Shown here: positions 1 through 7,287 of the stretch, in pieces
Layout of the letters: each line of letters opens with the position of its first letter
How positions within the stretch are numbered: position 1 is the first letter of the stretch
Assembly: GCF_036203305.1 (NCBI RefSeq)
Contig: NZ_CP108131.1
Location: 5,890,001-5,954,000, forward strand
Direction: 5' to 3'
DNA: 64,000 bases
Source of the DNA: Streptomyces sp. NBC_00190
GTDB taxonomy: Bacteria; Actinomycetota; Actinomycetes; Streptomycetales; Streptomycetaceae
Notes under the pieces: generated by a model
Told to the model about the DNA's origin: nothing
The model's input: the letters and a program-made list of their open reading frames with translations, nothing else
Databases searched by the model: none
Program-made: the position numbers and the translations under genes

Positions 1-693
1 GCGTGCCCGGCACCACGAGCTCGGTGCCGGGGACGAGTGCCATCGGGTCGTCTATGCCGTTGGCCTCGGCGATGGCCCGCCAGGCCGTCGCGTCGCCGTA
101 TTCGCGCCAGGCCAGCATGGCCAGACTGTCGCCCGCCACCACGGTGTGGGTGCTGCGGGCGGTGCGTGAGCCGGAGGTCGGGTTCTGGCCGGGCGGGTCG
201 ACGCTCGCCTCCTCGATGGACAGCGAGCAGGTGGCCCGCAGCGGCTTGCCGTCCACGTCGAAGAGCGTGTACGACACCGACAGGTTCGACAGGACCCCGT
301 CGAACGACGTCGTCCGCGCGCTGCCCCACTCGAAGCGCACCCAGGGGCTCGCCGGCTTCTTGCGGCCGAGGCTGGCCGGGGTCGGCACGCACGCCTTCAT
401 CAGCTTCTCCACCGCCTGCTCCACCGAGTTGTCGTGTTTGGCGGTGGCGTCCAGGAACACTTCGAGGCTCAGGGTGCGCGGGCCGCTGCCCACGAACTCG
501 GGCAGCGCCGACTGACCCGCCATCCGGGACGGGGACCGCCGCCACTCGGTGGTCTTGCCCAGCTGCAGCTTCGAGGGGTTGAACTGGAGGTCGAGCCGGG
601 CGATCGTCCCGCCGGGCTTGGCCCCGACCGAGGCCGGGGGCTCTTTGAGGGTGAGCTGGGCCCTGGCGCGGCTGGCGCGTGCCGAAGAGGCCA
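1..693 (-). CDS. CIS tube/baseplate protein with LysM domain (Afp7/Pvc7-like), partial
   Basis: The leftward frame starts at the ATG at 693 and runs off the left edge, so only the first 231 residues are seen. Residues 30-165 resemble the CIS tube-associated protein family, with an FNPSKL element near residue 39 and alternating beta strands. Residues 183-229 form a LysM domain (HTVVAGDSLAMLAWREYG, then NGIDDPMALVPGTELVVP). In Afp/PVC-type injectors such a protein joins the inner tube to the baseplate hub, and LysM domains bind glycan or act as assembly modules. It lies 61 bp after the second tube gene in the same direction, so it is probably in the same operon. Spike, gp25-like and other baseplate genes are expected to the left of the window. 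The family call is firm and the exact position in the particle is inferred. Confidence 0.85.
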
Positions 694-754
694 TGCCGTG
701 GACTTCCTTCCGGAGCGGCGAGGACGAGGACGAGGAGCAGGTGGTGACGGTGGG

Positions 755-1180
755 TCAGGAGGGCAGCAGGCCCGCGTGGGCGATCTCCAGGGTCTCCACC
801 GCCGCCGCGGAGTTGGCGGGGTCGAAGGACGGCCCCTGCCAGCGCACCGGGACGATCCCGAACACCTGCCAGCTGATGATCCGGCTCAGGTCGGGCCGCA
901 GTGCCACGATCTCGCCGTCCTTCGGTTCGACCCGCCGCAGCGTCTCGTCCAGCCAACGGCCGATCTTCGCCGTGTCGGCCGTGACGGGCCGGGTGAGGGT
1001 GATGTTCGACCAGGTCACGCGCCCGGGCAGCTGCCAGGTGAAGCCGTTGTTGCCGCCCTCGGCGTAGCTCTCCATCTCGACCTCGGCGCCCATGCCGGAG
1101 CAGGTGTGGAAGGCGCCCAGGTCGTTGCCGCCGATCGCCAGCCGGAAGAACACGCTTGTCGCGAAGATGTTGTCGGTCAT
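755..1180 (-). CDS. CIS inner tube protein, second paralogue (T4 gp19 family)
   Basis: This 141-residue protein has the length and fold signature of phage and CIS tail tube proteins: an N-terminal strand (FFRLAIGGNDLGAFHTCSG), a central loop with WSNITLTRP, and a C-terminal strand set ending in ETLEIAHAGLLPS. It is a diverged paralogue of the tube gene at 5075-5515. eCIS loci normally carry two or more tube paralogues, the major one lining the sheath and minor ones forming the tube initiator on the baseplate. Its place next to the LysM protein and far from the sheath suggests the tube-initiator role, which is an inference. The ATG at 1180 was chosen because family similarity begins there; the upstream in-frame extension to 1360 overlaps the neighbouring gene. 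Confidence 0.88.
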   Translation of the reverse strand: MTDNIFATSVFFRLAIGGNDLGAFHTCSGMGAEVEMESYAEGGNNGFTWQLPGRVTWSNITLTRPVTADTAKIGRWLDETLRRVEPKDGEIVALRPDLSRIISWQVFGIVPVRWQGPSFDPANSAAAVETLEIAHAGLLPS

Positions 1181-1214
1181 CGGTCCGTCGTCCGTTTCTC
1201 GTTCGTACGTGTTC

Positions 1215-4200
1215 TCAGCGGCGCCCGTCGAAGGGCCTGCCCGCGCGTTCCCGGCCGCGCCGCAGCTCGGTGCGCAGGAGGCGGGCGACCGGATCGAGCA
1301 GACGCCGTGCCAGGTCGTCCAGGTCGAGGTCGCCGCCGTGCGGCACCGCGTCGCGTGCACCCTCGGGCCGGCCGGCCGCGGCGGTCTTGCCTGCGCCGAT
1401 CGGAGCGGGGTCGGTCCGACCGGGGTTGCTCTGACCGGGGTTGGTCCGACCGCTGTTGGTCGTGGTCCCGCCCGTGTCCCGCTGTACCGCAGGCGGGCCG
1501 CTCGCCGGTGGCGCGGGGCCGGTCGCCACCGGGGCGACGACGGGGGCCGGTGTCCTGGGGCGTACGACGGGTACGGTCCCGGCCGCCGACGCGGCCGGGG
1601 ACGGCTGGACCACGAGCGGTGGTGCGTACGGGCCGGTCACGGGCAGGGGAGCGGCCGCGGCGGAGGCCGCCCCGGACGACGCGGATGCCGGGCGCACGGC
1701 GCGCACGGGACGCGGGCCGTGGCCAGGGGGTACGGGGGCGGGGGCGTGCGGCGCGGGTGTCGGCGAGGCCGCTGCCCGTGGCCCGTCCGCGGCTCGCTGG
1801 ATCTGCGGCGGTGCGGTGGACGGGCTGGACGGGGTGGACGGCGCGGACCAGCGGGCCGGGACCACAGGGCGGCCTGCCGGGCGGGGGGCGGGGGCGGCCG
1901 TGCCTCCGGGGCCTCCCATGTCACCGGTGCCGAGGGTCAGCGGCCGTGCCGCCAGGAGCTGGAGGGTGCGGGGCGCGTACGGCGCGGCCGTCGCGGTGTC
2001 GGCGCGCTCGTGGTGCGGGGTTCCGCTCCGGTCGGCGACGGCACGTGCCACGACGAGCGGGACCGGGCCGATGCCCTTGCCCTGCGGGGTGGCGGTGGCC
2101 CGCTGGACGAGCGGGGGAGTACCGGCCGGGCCGCCGGCGGCCGCGGAGGGTACGGCGGTACGGCGCTGCACGTCGCCGGCGCCCAGCACAGGCGCGTGGA
2201 CGGACGGCGCCTGGGGCCGCGCGGCGCGGGACCGGGAGGAGACGGACGTGGGCACGGCGGCGCTCGGTGGCAGCGAGGGCAGGGGCGCCCCCAGGCCGGT
2301 GCGTACGCGCGGCGCAGAGCGTTCCGGCCGTTCCGGGGCGGGGTTCGGTCGGTCGGCCGGTTCTGCCTGGCGCTGCACCGTGGGCATGGCGGGTGCGGTT
2401 GCCGGTGCGGGCGCCGATGCCGGTGTGGGTCCTGGGGCCGCTGTGGCCGTGGGTGGTAGTTCGGTGAGGGGCGCGCCGAGAGGTGGGCGCGTCTGCGGGG
2501 GTGCGGGTTCGGCCTGGCGCTGCACCGTGGGCATGGCAGGGGAGGCGGCGGGTGCGGCGGCGGTGACGGGGGTCGTTGTGGCGGTGGGCGGCAGTTCGGT
2601 CAGCGGCGCGCCGAGCGGTGCGCGTGTGCGTGCCCGCTGCACCGGCGTCTGCGGGGGCGTGGGTTCCGTTTGGCGCTGCACCGTGGGCATGGCGGGAGCG
2701 GGCGCCGATGCCTGGGTTGCCGTGGTCTGGGGCGGCAGTTCGTTCAGCGGCGCACCGAGCGGGGCGCGGGTCTGCGGGGGCGTGGGTTCTGCCTGGCGCT
2801 GCACCGTGGGCATGGCGGGGGCCGATGCGGGCGCGGGGACGGGGGTCGCGGTGGCGGTGGGCGGCAGTTCGGTCAGCGGTGTGCCGAGCGGGGCGCGGGT
2901 CTGCGCACGCTGTACGGGCGTTTCCGAGCCGGCCCCGGGCAGGACGGGGGCGGTGTCCGGCGCCTCGGGGGGACGTACGGCGGACACGCGTCGCCGGGGC
3001 GTGGCCGGGACCCGGGCGACGGTCAGCGTACGGCCGACGGCGCGCGGCCGGACCACGGTGGTACGGGTGGTGCCGCGAGCCTCCGGGGCGGGCGACTCCT
3101 CACCCGTGCGACCGGGATGGGCATCCGAGGCCGCCCGTACGGGCGTGGACCCGGTGGCGCGGGCAGGTGCGCCGGACCCGGATGCGCGCGCCGCGGCGCG
3201 CTGGACGGGAGGACCGGACGGGGACGTCGTCCGGGCCGCCGGGGCACCTTCGGCGGACGCCCCGGGGACCACCGCGATGCGGCGGACCAGCGGGAACCGC
3301 GCAGGCGTCGCCGTACGGTTGGCAGGGGACACTGCGGCCCGCTGCACGGCGGGAGCGGGCGCCCCGAGCACGGCCGCGGAGTGCGTGGACGTGAGGCCTC
3401 GGGTGGCGGCCCCAGCCTCCCCCGACGTCCCGGCATCCGGCCGGACCGTGCCCGCAGCGCCACGTGCGAGGGCACGCGCGACGACGGGGCCGGGCGCGCC
3501 GGCACCGGCGTCCTTGGCCCGGGCCCGCGCGCGGTCGCTGCCGCGGGACGGCGCCACGGCGTCCGCCGCGGTCGGGTTCCCGCCCGATGCGGACGCCTCC
3601 GGATCCGCGGCCGGGCCGCGCGAGCCCGAGGACGGAGCGCCCGCGTCGCCACGGGCGGTGGTACGCGCGACGACCGGACCCGGTGCGGACCGGTCCGTGC
3701 CCGAGTGCTTCGGGCCGGGCGGCGTCGTGCCCGAGGACGGGGCGCCCGAGGACGGGGCGCCCGAGGACGGGGCGCCCGAGGACGGGGCGCCCGCGCGGCC
3801 ACGGGCGGTGGTACGCGCGACCACCGGACCCGGTGCGCCGGGCTCCGCGCCGCGGGTCGGGGGTACGGCGTCCGGTGCGGACCGGTCCGTGCCCGACTGG
3901 TTCGGGCCGGGCGCCGTCATGCCTGACGACGGGGCGCCGGGTCGCGTACGGCGCGAGATCTGCGGGGTGTCGCGCCGCCGCGACGGCGCTCCCGGAGCCG
4001 ACGGCCGCACCGGCTGCGTCTGCCCGGCCGGCTCCTCCGCGCCGGGCTCGGTGCGCAGCGCCCGCAGGAGCAGGGGGCCGCCGCCGCTGTGGGTGGGGCG
4101 GGCGGTGGCGGAGCGGGCGACCCCGCGTACGAGACCGGCCGGGGCGGACGGCAGCAGGGCGTGGGCGAGCCCCGTGTCGAAGGACGGGTCGCGCCACGCG

Positions 4201-4421
4201 GCCAGGCCGGAGCGGAAGGCGAGCCCGTCACTGACGCCCATCGGCGCGCGCGACACGGTCAGTTCGGGCGGCGAGGTCATGCGCCAGCCGCCGTCCCAGT
4301 CGCCGGGCACGGCGACGTCCCGCGCGGCAGCCGTGTTCTGGTCCGCCGCCGCCGGCGGCGCCAGCGCGGCCGCGGTGTCCGGCACGGCGGCACGCCGACG
4401 CAGCCTGTCCCGCCATGCCAT
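1215..4421 (-). CDS. Large Pro/Ala-rich repeat protein of the CIS operon
   Basis: This 1,068-residue protein is almost wholly low-complexity and rich in Ala, Pro, Arg, Thr and Gly. The first ~110 residues (from MAWRDRLRRR) look ordered, and the last ~35 (LDDLARRLLDPVARLLRTEL) form a probable helix. Between them are four or five copies of a unit with LGAPLxELPP followed by PAMPTVQRQ, several PVVARTTARG elements, and a run of four GAPSSG blocks. No signal peptide or membrane segment is seen. It starts 4 bp after the DUF6760-like gene and ends 34 bp before the second tube gene, so it is operonic. I recognise it only as the kind of long disordered protein found in actinobacterial eCIS loci. Tape-measure, scaffold or fibre roles are possible and unproven. 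The repeats make length variation between strains likely. Confidence 0.8.
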   Translation of the reverse strand: MAWRDRLRRRAAVPDTAAALAPPAAADQNTAAARDVAVPGDWDGGWRMTSPPELTVSRAPMGVSDGLAFRSGLAAWRDPSFDTGLAHALLPSAPAGLVRGVARSATARPTHSGGGPLLLRALRTEPGAEEPAGQTQPVRPSAPGAPSRRRDTPQISRRTRPGAPSSGMTAPGPNQSGTDRSAPDAVPPTRGAEPGAPGPVVARTTARGRAGAPSSGAPSSGAPSSGAPSSGTTPPGPKHSGTDRSAPGPVVARTTARGDAGAPSSGSRGPAADPEASASGGNPTAADAVAPSRGSDRARARAKDAGAGAPGPVVARALARGAAGTVRPDAGTSGEAGAATRGLTSTHSAAVLGAPAPAVQRAAVSPANRTATPARFPLVRRIAVVPGASAEGAPAARTTSPSGPPVQRAAARASGSGAPARATGSTPVRAASDAHPGRTGEESPAPEARGTTRTTVVRPRAVGRTLTVARVPATPRRRVSAVRPPEAPDTAPVLPGAGSETPVQRAQTRAPLGTPLTELPPTATATPVPAPASAPAMPTVQRQAEPTPPQTRAPLGAPLNELPPQTTATQASAPAPAMPTVQRQTEPTPPQTPVQRARTRAPLGAPLTELPPTATTTPVTAAAPAASPAMPTVQRQAEPAPPQTRPPLGAPLTELPPTATAAPGPTPASAPAPATAPAMPTVQRQAEPADRPNPAPERPERSAPRVRTGLGAPLPSLPPSAAVPTSVSSRSRAARPQAPSVHAPVLGAGDVQRRTAVPSAAAGGPAGTPPLVQRATATPQGKGIGPVPLVVARAVADRSGTPHHERADTATAAPYAPRTLQLLAARPLTLGTGDMGGPGGTAAPAPRPAGRPVVPARWSAPSTPSSPSTAPPQIQRAADGPRAAASPTPAPHAPAPVPPGHGPRPVRAVRPASASSGAASAAAAPLPVTGPYAPPLVVQPSPAASAAGTVPVVRPRTPAPVVAPVATGPAPPASGPPAVQRDTGGTTTNSGRTNPGQSNPGRTDPAPIGAGKTAAAGRPEGARDAVPHGGDLDLDDLARRLLDPVARLLRTELRRGRERAGRPFDGRR
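2365..2925. repeat. Diverged ~125-155 bp direct repeats inside the 1,068-residue CIS gene
   Basis: The string GGCGCTGCACCGTGGGCATG recurs near 2370, 2517, 2673 and 2798 at irregular spacing, with similar flanking sequence. On the coding (minus) strand it encodes the PAMPTVQRQ element, and each copy is paired with an LGAPLxELPP element. The repeats stay in frame. They look like coding repeats expanded by recombination or slippage, not a mobile element or a CRISPR array. Confidence 0.8.
3730..3789. repeat. Perfect 15-bp tandem repeat, four copies
   Basis: The unit CCCGAGGACGGGGCG occurs four times without change and encodes GAPSS on the minus strand. Because the unit is a multiple of three, gain or loss of copies would leave the reading frame intact. 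Confidence 0.95.
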
Positions 4422-4425
4422 CTGT

Positions 4426-4584
4426 TCAACCGCCTTCGTTCACACGGGTGTTGATACGAGCTATCTCGGTGACCCAGTTCTGGCGCTCGCCGTGGGTCAG
4501 GTCGAGGATCTCGTCGCGCTGCCAGTGGAAGTGGTAGGCGATGTACGCGATCTCCTCCCGGAGCCGGGGGAGGGCGTACGTCAC
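4426..4584 (-). CDS. Small CIS operon protein (DUF6760-like)
   Basis: This 52-residue frame (VTYALPRLREEIAYIAYHFH..., ending INTRVNEGG) starts at a GTG that overlaps the stop of the upstream chaperone-like gene by GTGA, and ends 4 bp before the repeat-protein gene. The pattern 'REEIAYIAYHFHW-RDEIL-L-H-ER--WV-EI' is a compact helical protein matching the short DUF6760 family that I associate with phage-tail and eCIS operons next to the hub chaperone. Its function is unknown; the position suggests a role in baseplate or tube assembly. It is easily missed because of its size and GTG start. Confidence 0.75.
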   Translation of the reverse strand: MTYALPRLREEIAYIAYHFHWQRDEILDLTHGERQNWVTEIARINTRVNEGG

Positions 4585-5078
4585 GATTCCCCCAGGCGCC
4601 CACCGGAGAGGTCGACCTCGAAGCCGCCGTCGCAGTGCGGGCAGGTGACCGCCGCGCGGGTGTGGCCCTCGCTGTTGACGCGCCGGTAGAAGTCCTGGAG
4701 GAACGCGACGTCGGTCGCGTACATCCGCTCGACGACCCCGGCGTGCACGTCGGTGATGGTGCCGAGCCGGGTGATCACCTGGCTCAGCAGCACCACGCTC
4801 AGGTACGCCGGGTTCTCCTTGACCCGCAGGTCGATCTGCGGGCGGAGCTCGTCGCGCGCGGTGGCCAGGCGCATCGCACCGTGCCGGTGCACGGTGCCCG
4901 CCTCGTCCACGTACCCGCGCGGCAGCTCGAACTCGAACTCCGTGCGCAGCCCGTGGTCCTCGCGAGGGGCCGGAGCGGCGGCGGCCGGGGGTGCCGCCGC
5001 CTGCTCCGGGGTCTGGGCGGGCGCCGTGACCTGGAGGATCTCCTCCAGGCTGCCCGCGGTCACCGTGCGGCGCCTCAT
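4581..5078 (-). CDS. T4-type baseplate hub assembly chaperone-like protein
   Basis: This 165-residue protein has an acidic, Ala/Pro-rich N-terminal third and a folded C-terminal part (FEFELPRGYVDEAGTVHRHG, then LATARDELRPQIDLRVKENP) ending in a CPHCDGGFEVDL zinc-knuckle element. This layout is that of small phage and eCIS tail proteins annotated as T4 family baseplate hub assembly chaperones. The ATG at 5078 overlaps the stop of the first tube gene by 4 bp (ATGA), and its own stop overlaps the next GTG, so translation through tube, chaperone and DUF6760-like genes is probably coupled. The family name is from recall and moderately secure; membership of the CIS operon is certain from position. 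Confidence 0.7.
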   Translation of the reverse strand: MRRRTVTAGSLEEILQVTAPAQTPEQAAAPPAAAAPAPREDHGLRTEFEFELPRGYVDEAGTVHRHGAMRLATARDELRPQIDLRVKENPAYLSVVLLSQVITRLGTITDVHAGVVERMYATDVAFLQDFYRRVNSEGHTRAAVTCPHCDGGFEVDLSGGRLGES

Positions 5079-5515
5079 TCGACGATGATCTCCTCGAACA
5101 CGATGGTCACGGACTCGGTGGCCGCCGCGGACTCGCCGGCCTTGAGGGAGGGGCCCTCCCACTTGGAGGCCCAGCCCTGCATCAGCTGGATGCGGCGGAC
5201 GGTCGATCCGGTGGAGTCCTTGATCTCGATGGTGAGGTTCTGCCGCGCGGTGTCGACGGCGCCGTTGTTCAGCGTCTCCTTGATCCACTTGGTGAACTCG
5301 CTGCTCTTGTCGAGTCCCCGGGTGATCGTCACCTCGCCCGCCTGGCGTGCGCCGGGCTGCTTGCGGATGATCTGCTTGCCCTCCGCGCTGACCTGGCGGA
5401 CCTCGACGACCTCTTCCTCGACGGTCAGACCGCTGATCTCCTGGATCGACTCGACCAGGTAGCCACCGAGCTGTACGCCGAAGACGTGGGTGGAAAGAGC
5501 ATCGCCCTCTGCCAT
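5075..5515 (-). CDS. CIS major inner tube protein (T4 gp19 family)
   Basis: This 146-residue protein is a typical tail tube monomer. It opens with MAEGDALSTHVFGVQLGGY, has IQEISGLTVEEEVVEVRQ, then VTITRGLDKSSEFTKWI, and closes with TESVTIVFEEIIVE. Hexameric rings of such proteins stack to form the rigid inner tube that is expelled when the sheath contracts. It follows the sheath gene by 41 bp, the usual order in CIS and myophages, and has a strong Shine-Dalgarno stretch (AAGGTGAAGGAC) upstream of the ATG. Its adjacency to the sheath marks it as the major tube protein, as opposed to the paralogue at 755-1180. Confidence 0.93.
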   Translation of the reverse strand: MAEGDALSTHVFGVQLGGYLVESIQEISGLTVEEEVVEVRQVSAEGKQIIRKQPGARQAGEVTITRGLDKSSEFTKWIKETLNNGAVDTARQNLTIEIKDSTGSTVRRIQLMQGWASKWEGPSLKAGESAAATESVTIVFEEIIVE

Positions 5516-5556
5516 GACTGTCCTTCACCTTTCCTTGCTGCTGCTGCCCCGGAGGG

Positions 5557-7122
5557 TCACTCGTCGATGAGGCTGGTGCTGTCGGAGAACTGGGCCAGCC
5601 GGAACACCACGAACTCGGCGGGCTTGACGGGCGACACACCGATCTCGCAGACCACGCGGCCCTGGTCGATCGACTCCTGCGGGTTGTTGTCCCGGTCGCA
5701 CTTGACGTAGAACGCCTCCGCCGCCGTGCGGCCGAACAGGGCGCCGCGGCGCCACTCCTCGGTCAGGAACGCGGTGACGTTGCGCCGGATGCTCGACCAG
5801 AGCCGGTCGTCGTTGGGTTCGAAGACCACCCACTGGGTGCCCAGGAGGATGGACTCCTCCAGGTAGTTGAAAAGGCGGCGCACGTTCAGGTAGCGCCAGG
5901 CCGGGTCGGAGGAGAGGGTGCGCGCGCCCCAGATCCGGATGCCCCGGCCGGGGAAGGCCCGTACGCAGTTCACGCCGATCGGGTTGAGCAGGTCCTGCTC
6001 GCCCTTGCTCAGGCGCAGTTCCAGGTCCACCGCGCCGCGGATCACCTCGTTGGCGGGGGCCTTGTGCACACCGCGCTCGGCATCGCTGCGCGCCCACACA
6101 CCGGCGATGTGACCGCTCGGCGGGACGGTCGTGTTGTGCCCGGCGGCCGGGTCGAAGACCCGCACCCACGGGTAGTAGAGGGTGGCATAGCGGGAGTCGT
6201 AGCCCGCCTCGTCGTTGCGCCAGGTGCGCACCTGCTGCGCGGAGAGCCCGGGCGGGGTGTCCAGCACGGCCACCCGGTCGCCCATCTGCTCGCAGTGCGA
6301 GATCACCGCGAGCTGCACGGTGCGCACGCCCTCGGCGTCGATGTCGCCGCGCTGGTAGGCGCTCATCAGGTCCGGCACGGCGACCATCGTGATCTCGTCG
6401 ATGGTCTCGAGGCCGGCGAATCCGGTGCGGGCGGCCGCGTCGCCGACGTACTCGGCCGGGTCGAGCCGGGACACGGTGCCGTTGCCGGTCGCGGCGGGCA
6501 CGGCGGCCGGGGCGTCGGGCAGGGCCAGGGTCTGGCCGGCGGGCCGGGTCTGGGCGGCGGAGCGCTGCTCCGTGACCTCGATCAGCTTCGAGGCGCGCGC
6601 CTGGGTGACGAGGTAGCCCTTGACGTTCTTGCGGGCGGAGACCTCGAAGGTCTCGGCGACCTGCTCGCCCTGGCGGACCAGGAGCTTGAAGCGGTCCTCG
6701 GGCGGGTTCTCCCCGTCCGCGTCGGCGATCTCCACGGACACGCCGGTGACGCCCGGCCGCGCCGTGATCAGGAAGCCGCCGAGCTCGACGGGCTGCGCCG
6801 CGCGGGGCTGGGGGACCGCTCCCGCGGTGGCCGGTGCGGCGGAGGCGTCGTCACGGTCGGATCCGCCGACGCGGACGACGTACGCGGCGCCGCCGCCGTT
6901 GGCGAAGTACCCGTAGACCGCGTGGGGCAGGTAGGTGCCCTCGGTGAAGCCCCCGAAGTGCTGGCTGTACTGGTCCCAGCTGGTGACCAGCGTCGGCTCG
7001 TGGAAGGGTCCGCTCTGGGCGAACCCGACGAACGCGGCGACGGCGGTGCCGACCCCTTCGATCGGGCGAGCACCGGACTGCACCTCCTCCACGTACACGC
7101 CCGGGGTGAGGTACGTCGGCAT
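5557..7122 (-). CDS. CIS contractile tail sheath protein
   Basis: This 521-residue protein carries the hallmark sheath N-terminus (MPTYLTPGVYVEEVQSGARP) with IEGVGTAVAAFVGFA, and the C-terminal sheath domain with the strand DQGRVVCEIGVSPVKPAEFV and the ending LAQFSDSTSLIDE. The middle (residues ~95-190) is an inserted, variable surface domain. Sheath subunits assemble around the inner tube and contract to drive it out. The start at 7122 was preferred to an in-frame start at 7149 because all family members begin MP-Y--PGVYVEE. A hairpin lies between the ATPase gene and this gene, so the sheath and tube may be expressed at a level different from the upstream genes. Confidence 0.96.
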   Translation of the reverse strand: MPTYLTPGVYVEEVQSGARPIEGVGTAVAAFVGFAQSGPFHEPTLVTSWDQYSQHFGGFTEGTYLPHAVYGYFANGGGAAYVVRVGGSDRDDASAAPATAGAVPQPRAAQPVELGGFLITARPGVTGVSVEIADADGENPPEDRFKLLVRQGEQVAETFEVSARKNVKGYLVTQARASKLIEVTEQRSAAQTRPAGQTLALPDAPAAVPAATGNGTVSRLDPAEYVGDAAARTGFAGLETIDEITMVAVPDLMSAYQRGDIDAEGVRTVQLAVISHCEQMGDRVAVLDTPPGLSAQQVRTWRNDEAGYDSRYATLYYPWVRVFDPAAGHNTTVPPSGHIAGVWARSDAERGVHKAPANEVIRGAVDLELRLSKGEQDLLNPIGVNCVRAFPGRGIRIWGARTLSSDPAWRYLNVRRLFNYLEESILLGTQWVVFEPNDDRLWSSIRRNVTAFLTEEWRRGALFGRTAAEAFYVKCDRDNNPQESIDQGRVVCEIGVSPVKPAEFVVFRLAQFSDSTSLIDE

Positions 7123-7174
7123 GCTCGCTCCTTCGTCACGGCTTGGCAATCAGGTCTGGTCACAGCCTTTCCGG

Positions 7175-7193
7175 CTGCCGCCGCCGGCGGCAG
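7175..7193 (-). terminator. Hairpin between CIS ATPase and sheath genes
   Basis: The arms CTGCCGCC and GGCGGCAG pair perfectly around a 3-nt loop, in the 165-bp gap between the ATPase stop (7288) and the sheath start (7122). There is no T-run. It could be a partial terminator or an RNA-processing and stability element that sets the ratio of structural to accessory proteins. Confidence 0.4.
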
Positions 7194-7287
7194 GGGCGTT
7201 CGGACCTGGCCAGGGGCAAGTGCGCTGCCCTTGCGGTCGCCCCCGCCGGACCGGCCAGGCAGCCCGCCCGGCACGCCGCGGCCCAGG

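Noticed and set aside
2365..2925. Regularly recurring ~20-bp identical strings that at first resemble a CRISPR array
   Set aside because: Spacers are related to each other, spacing is irregular, the repeats are in frame within a coding sequence and no cas genes are nearby.
1441..4689. A 1,082-codon open frame on the plus strand opposite the CIS repeat protein
   Set aside because: It is the antisense shadow of a repetitive GC-rich gene. The product is composition-biased, has no family motif, and overlaps the starts of operonic genes.
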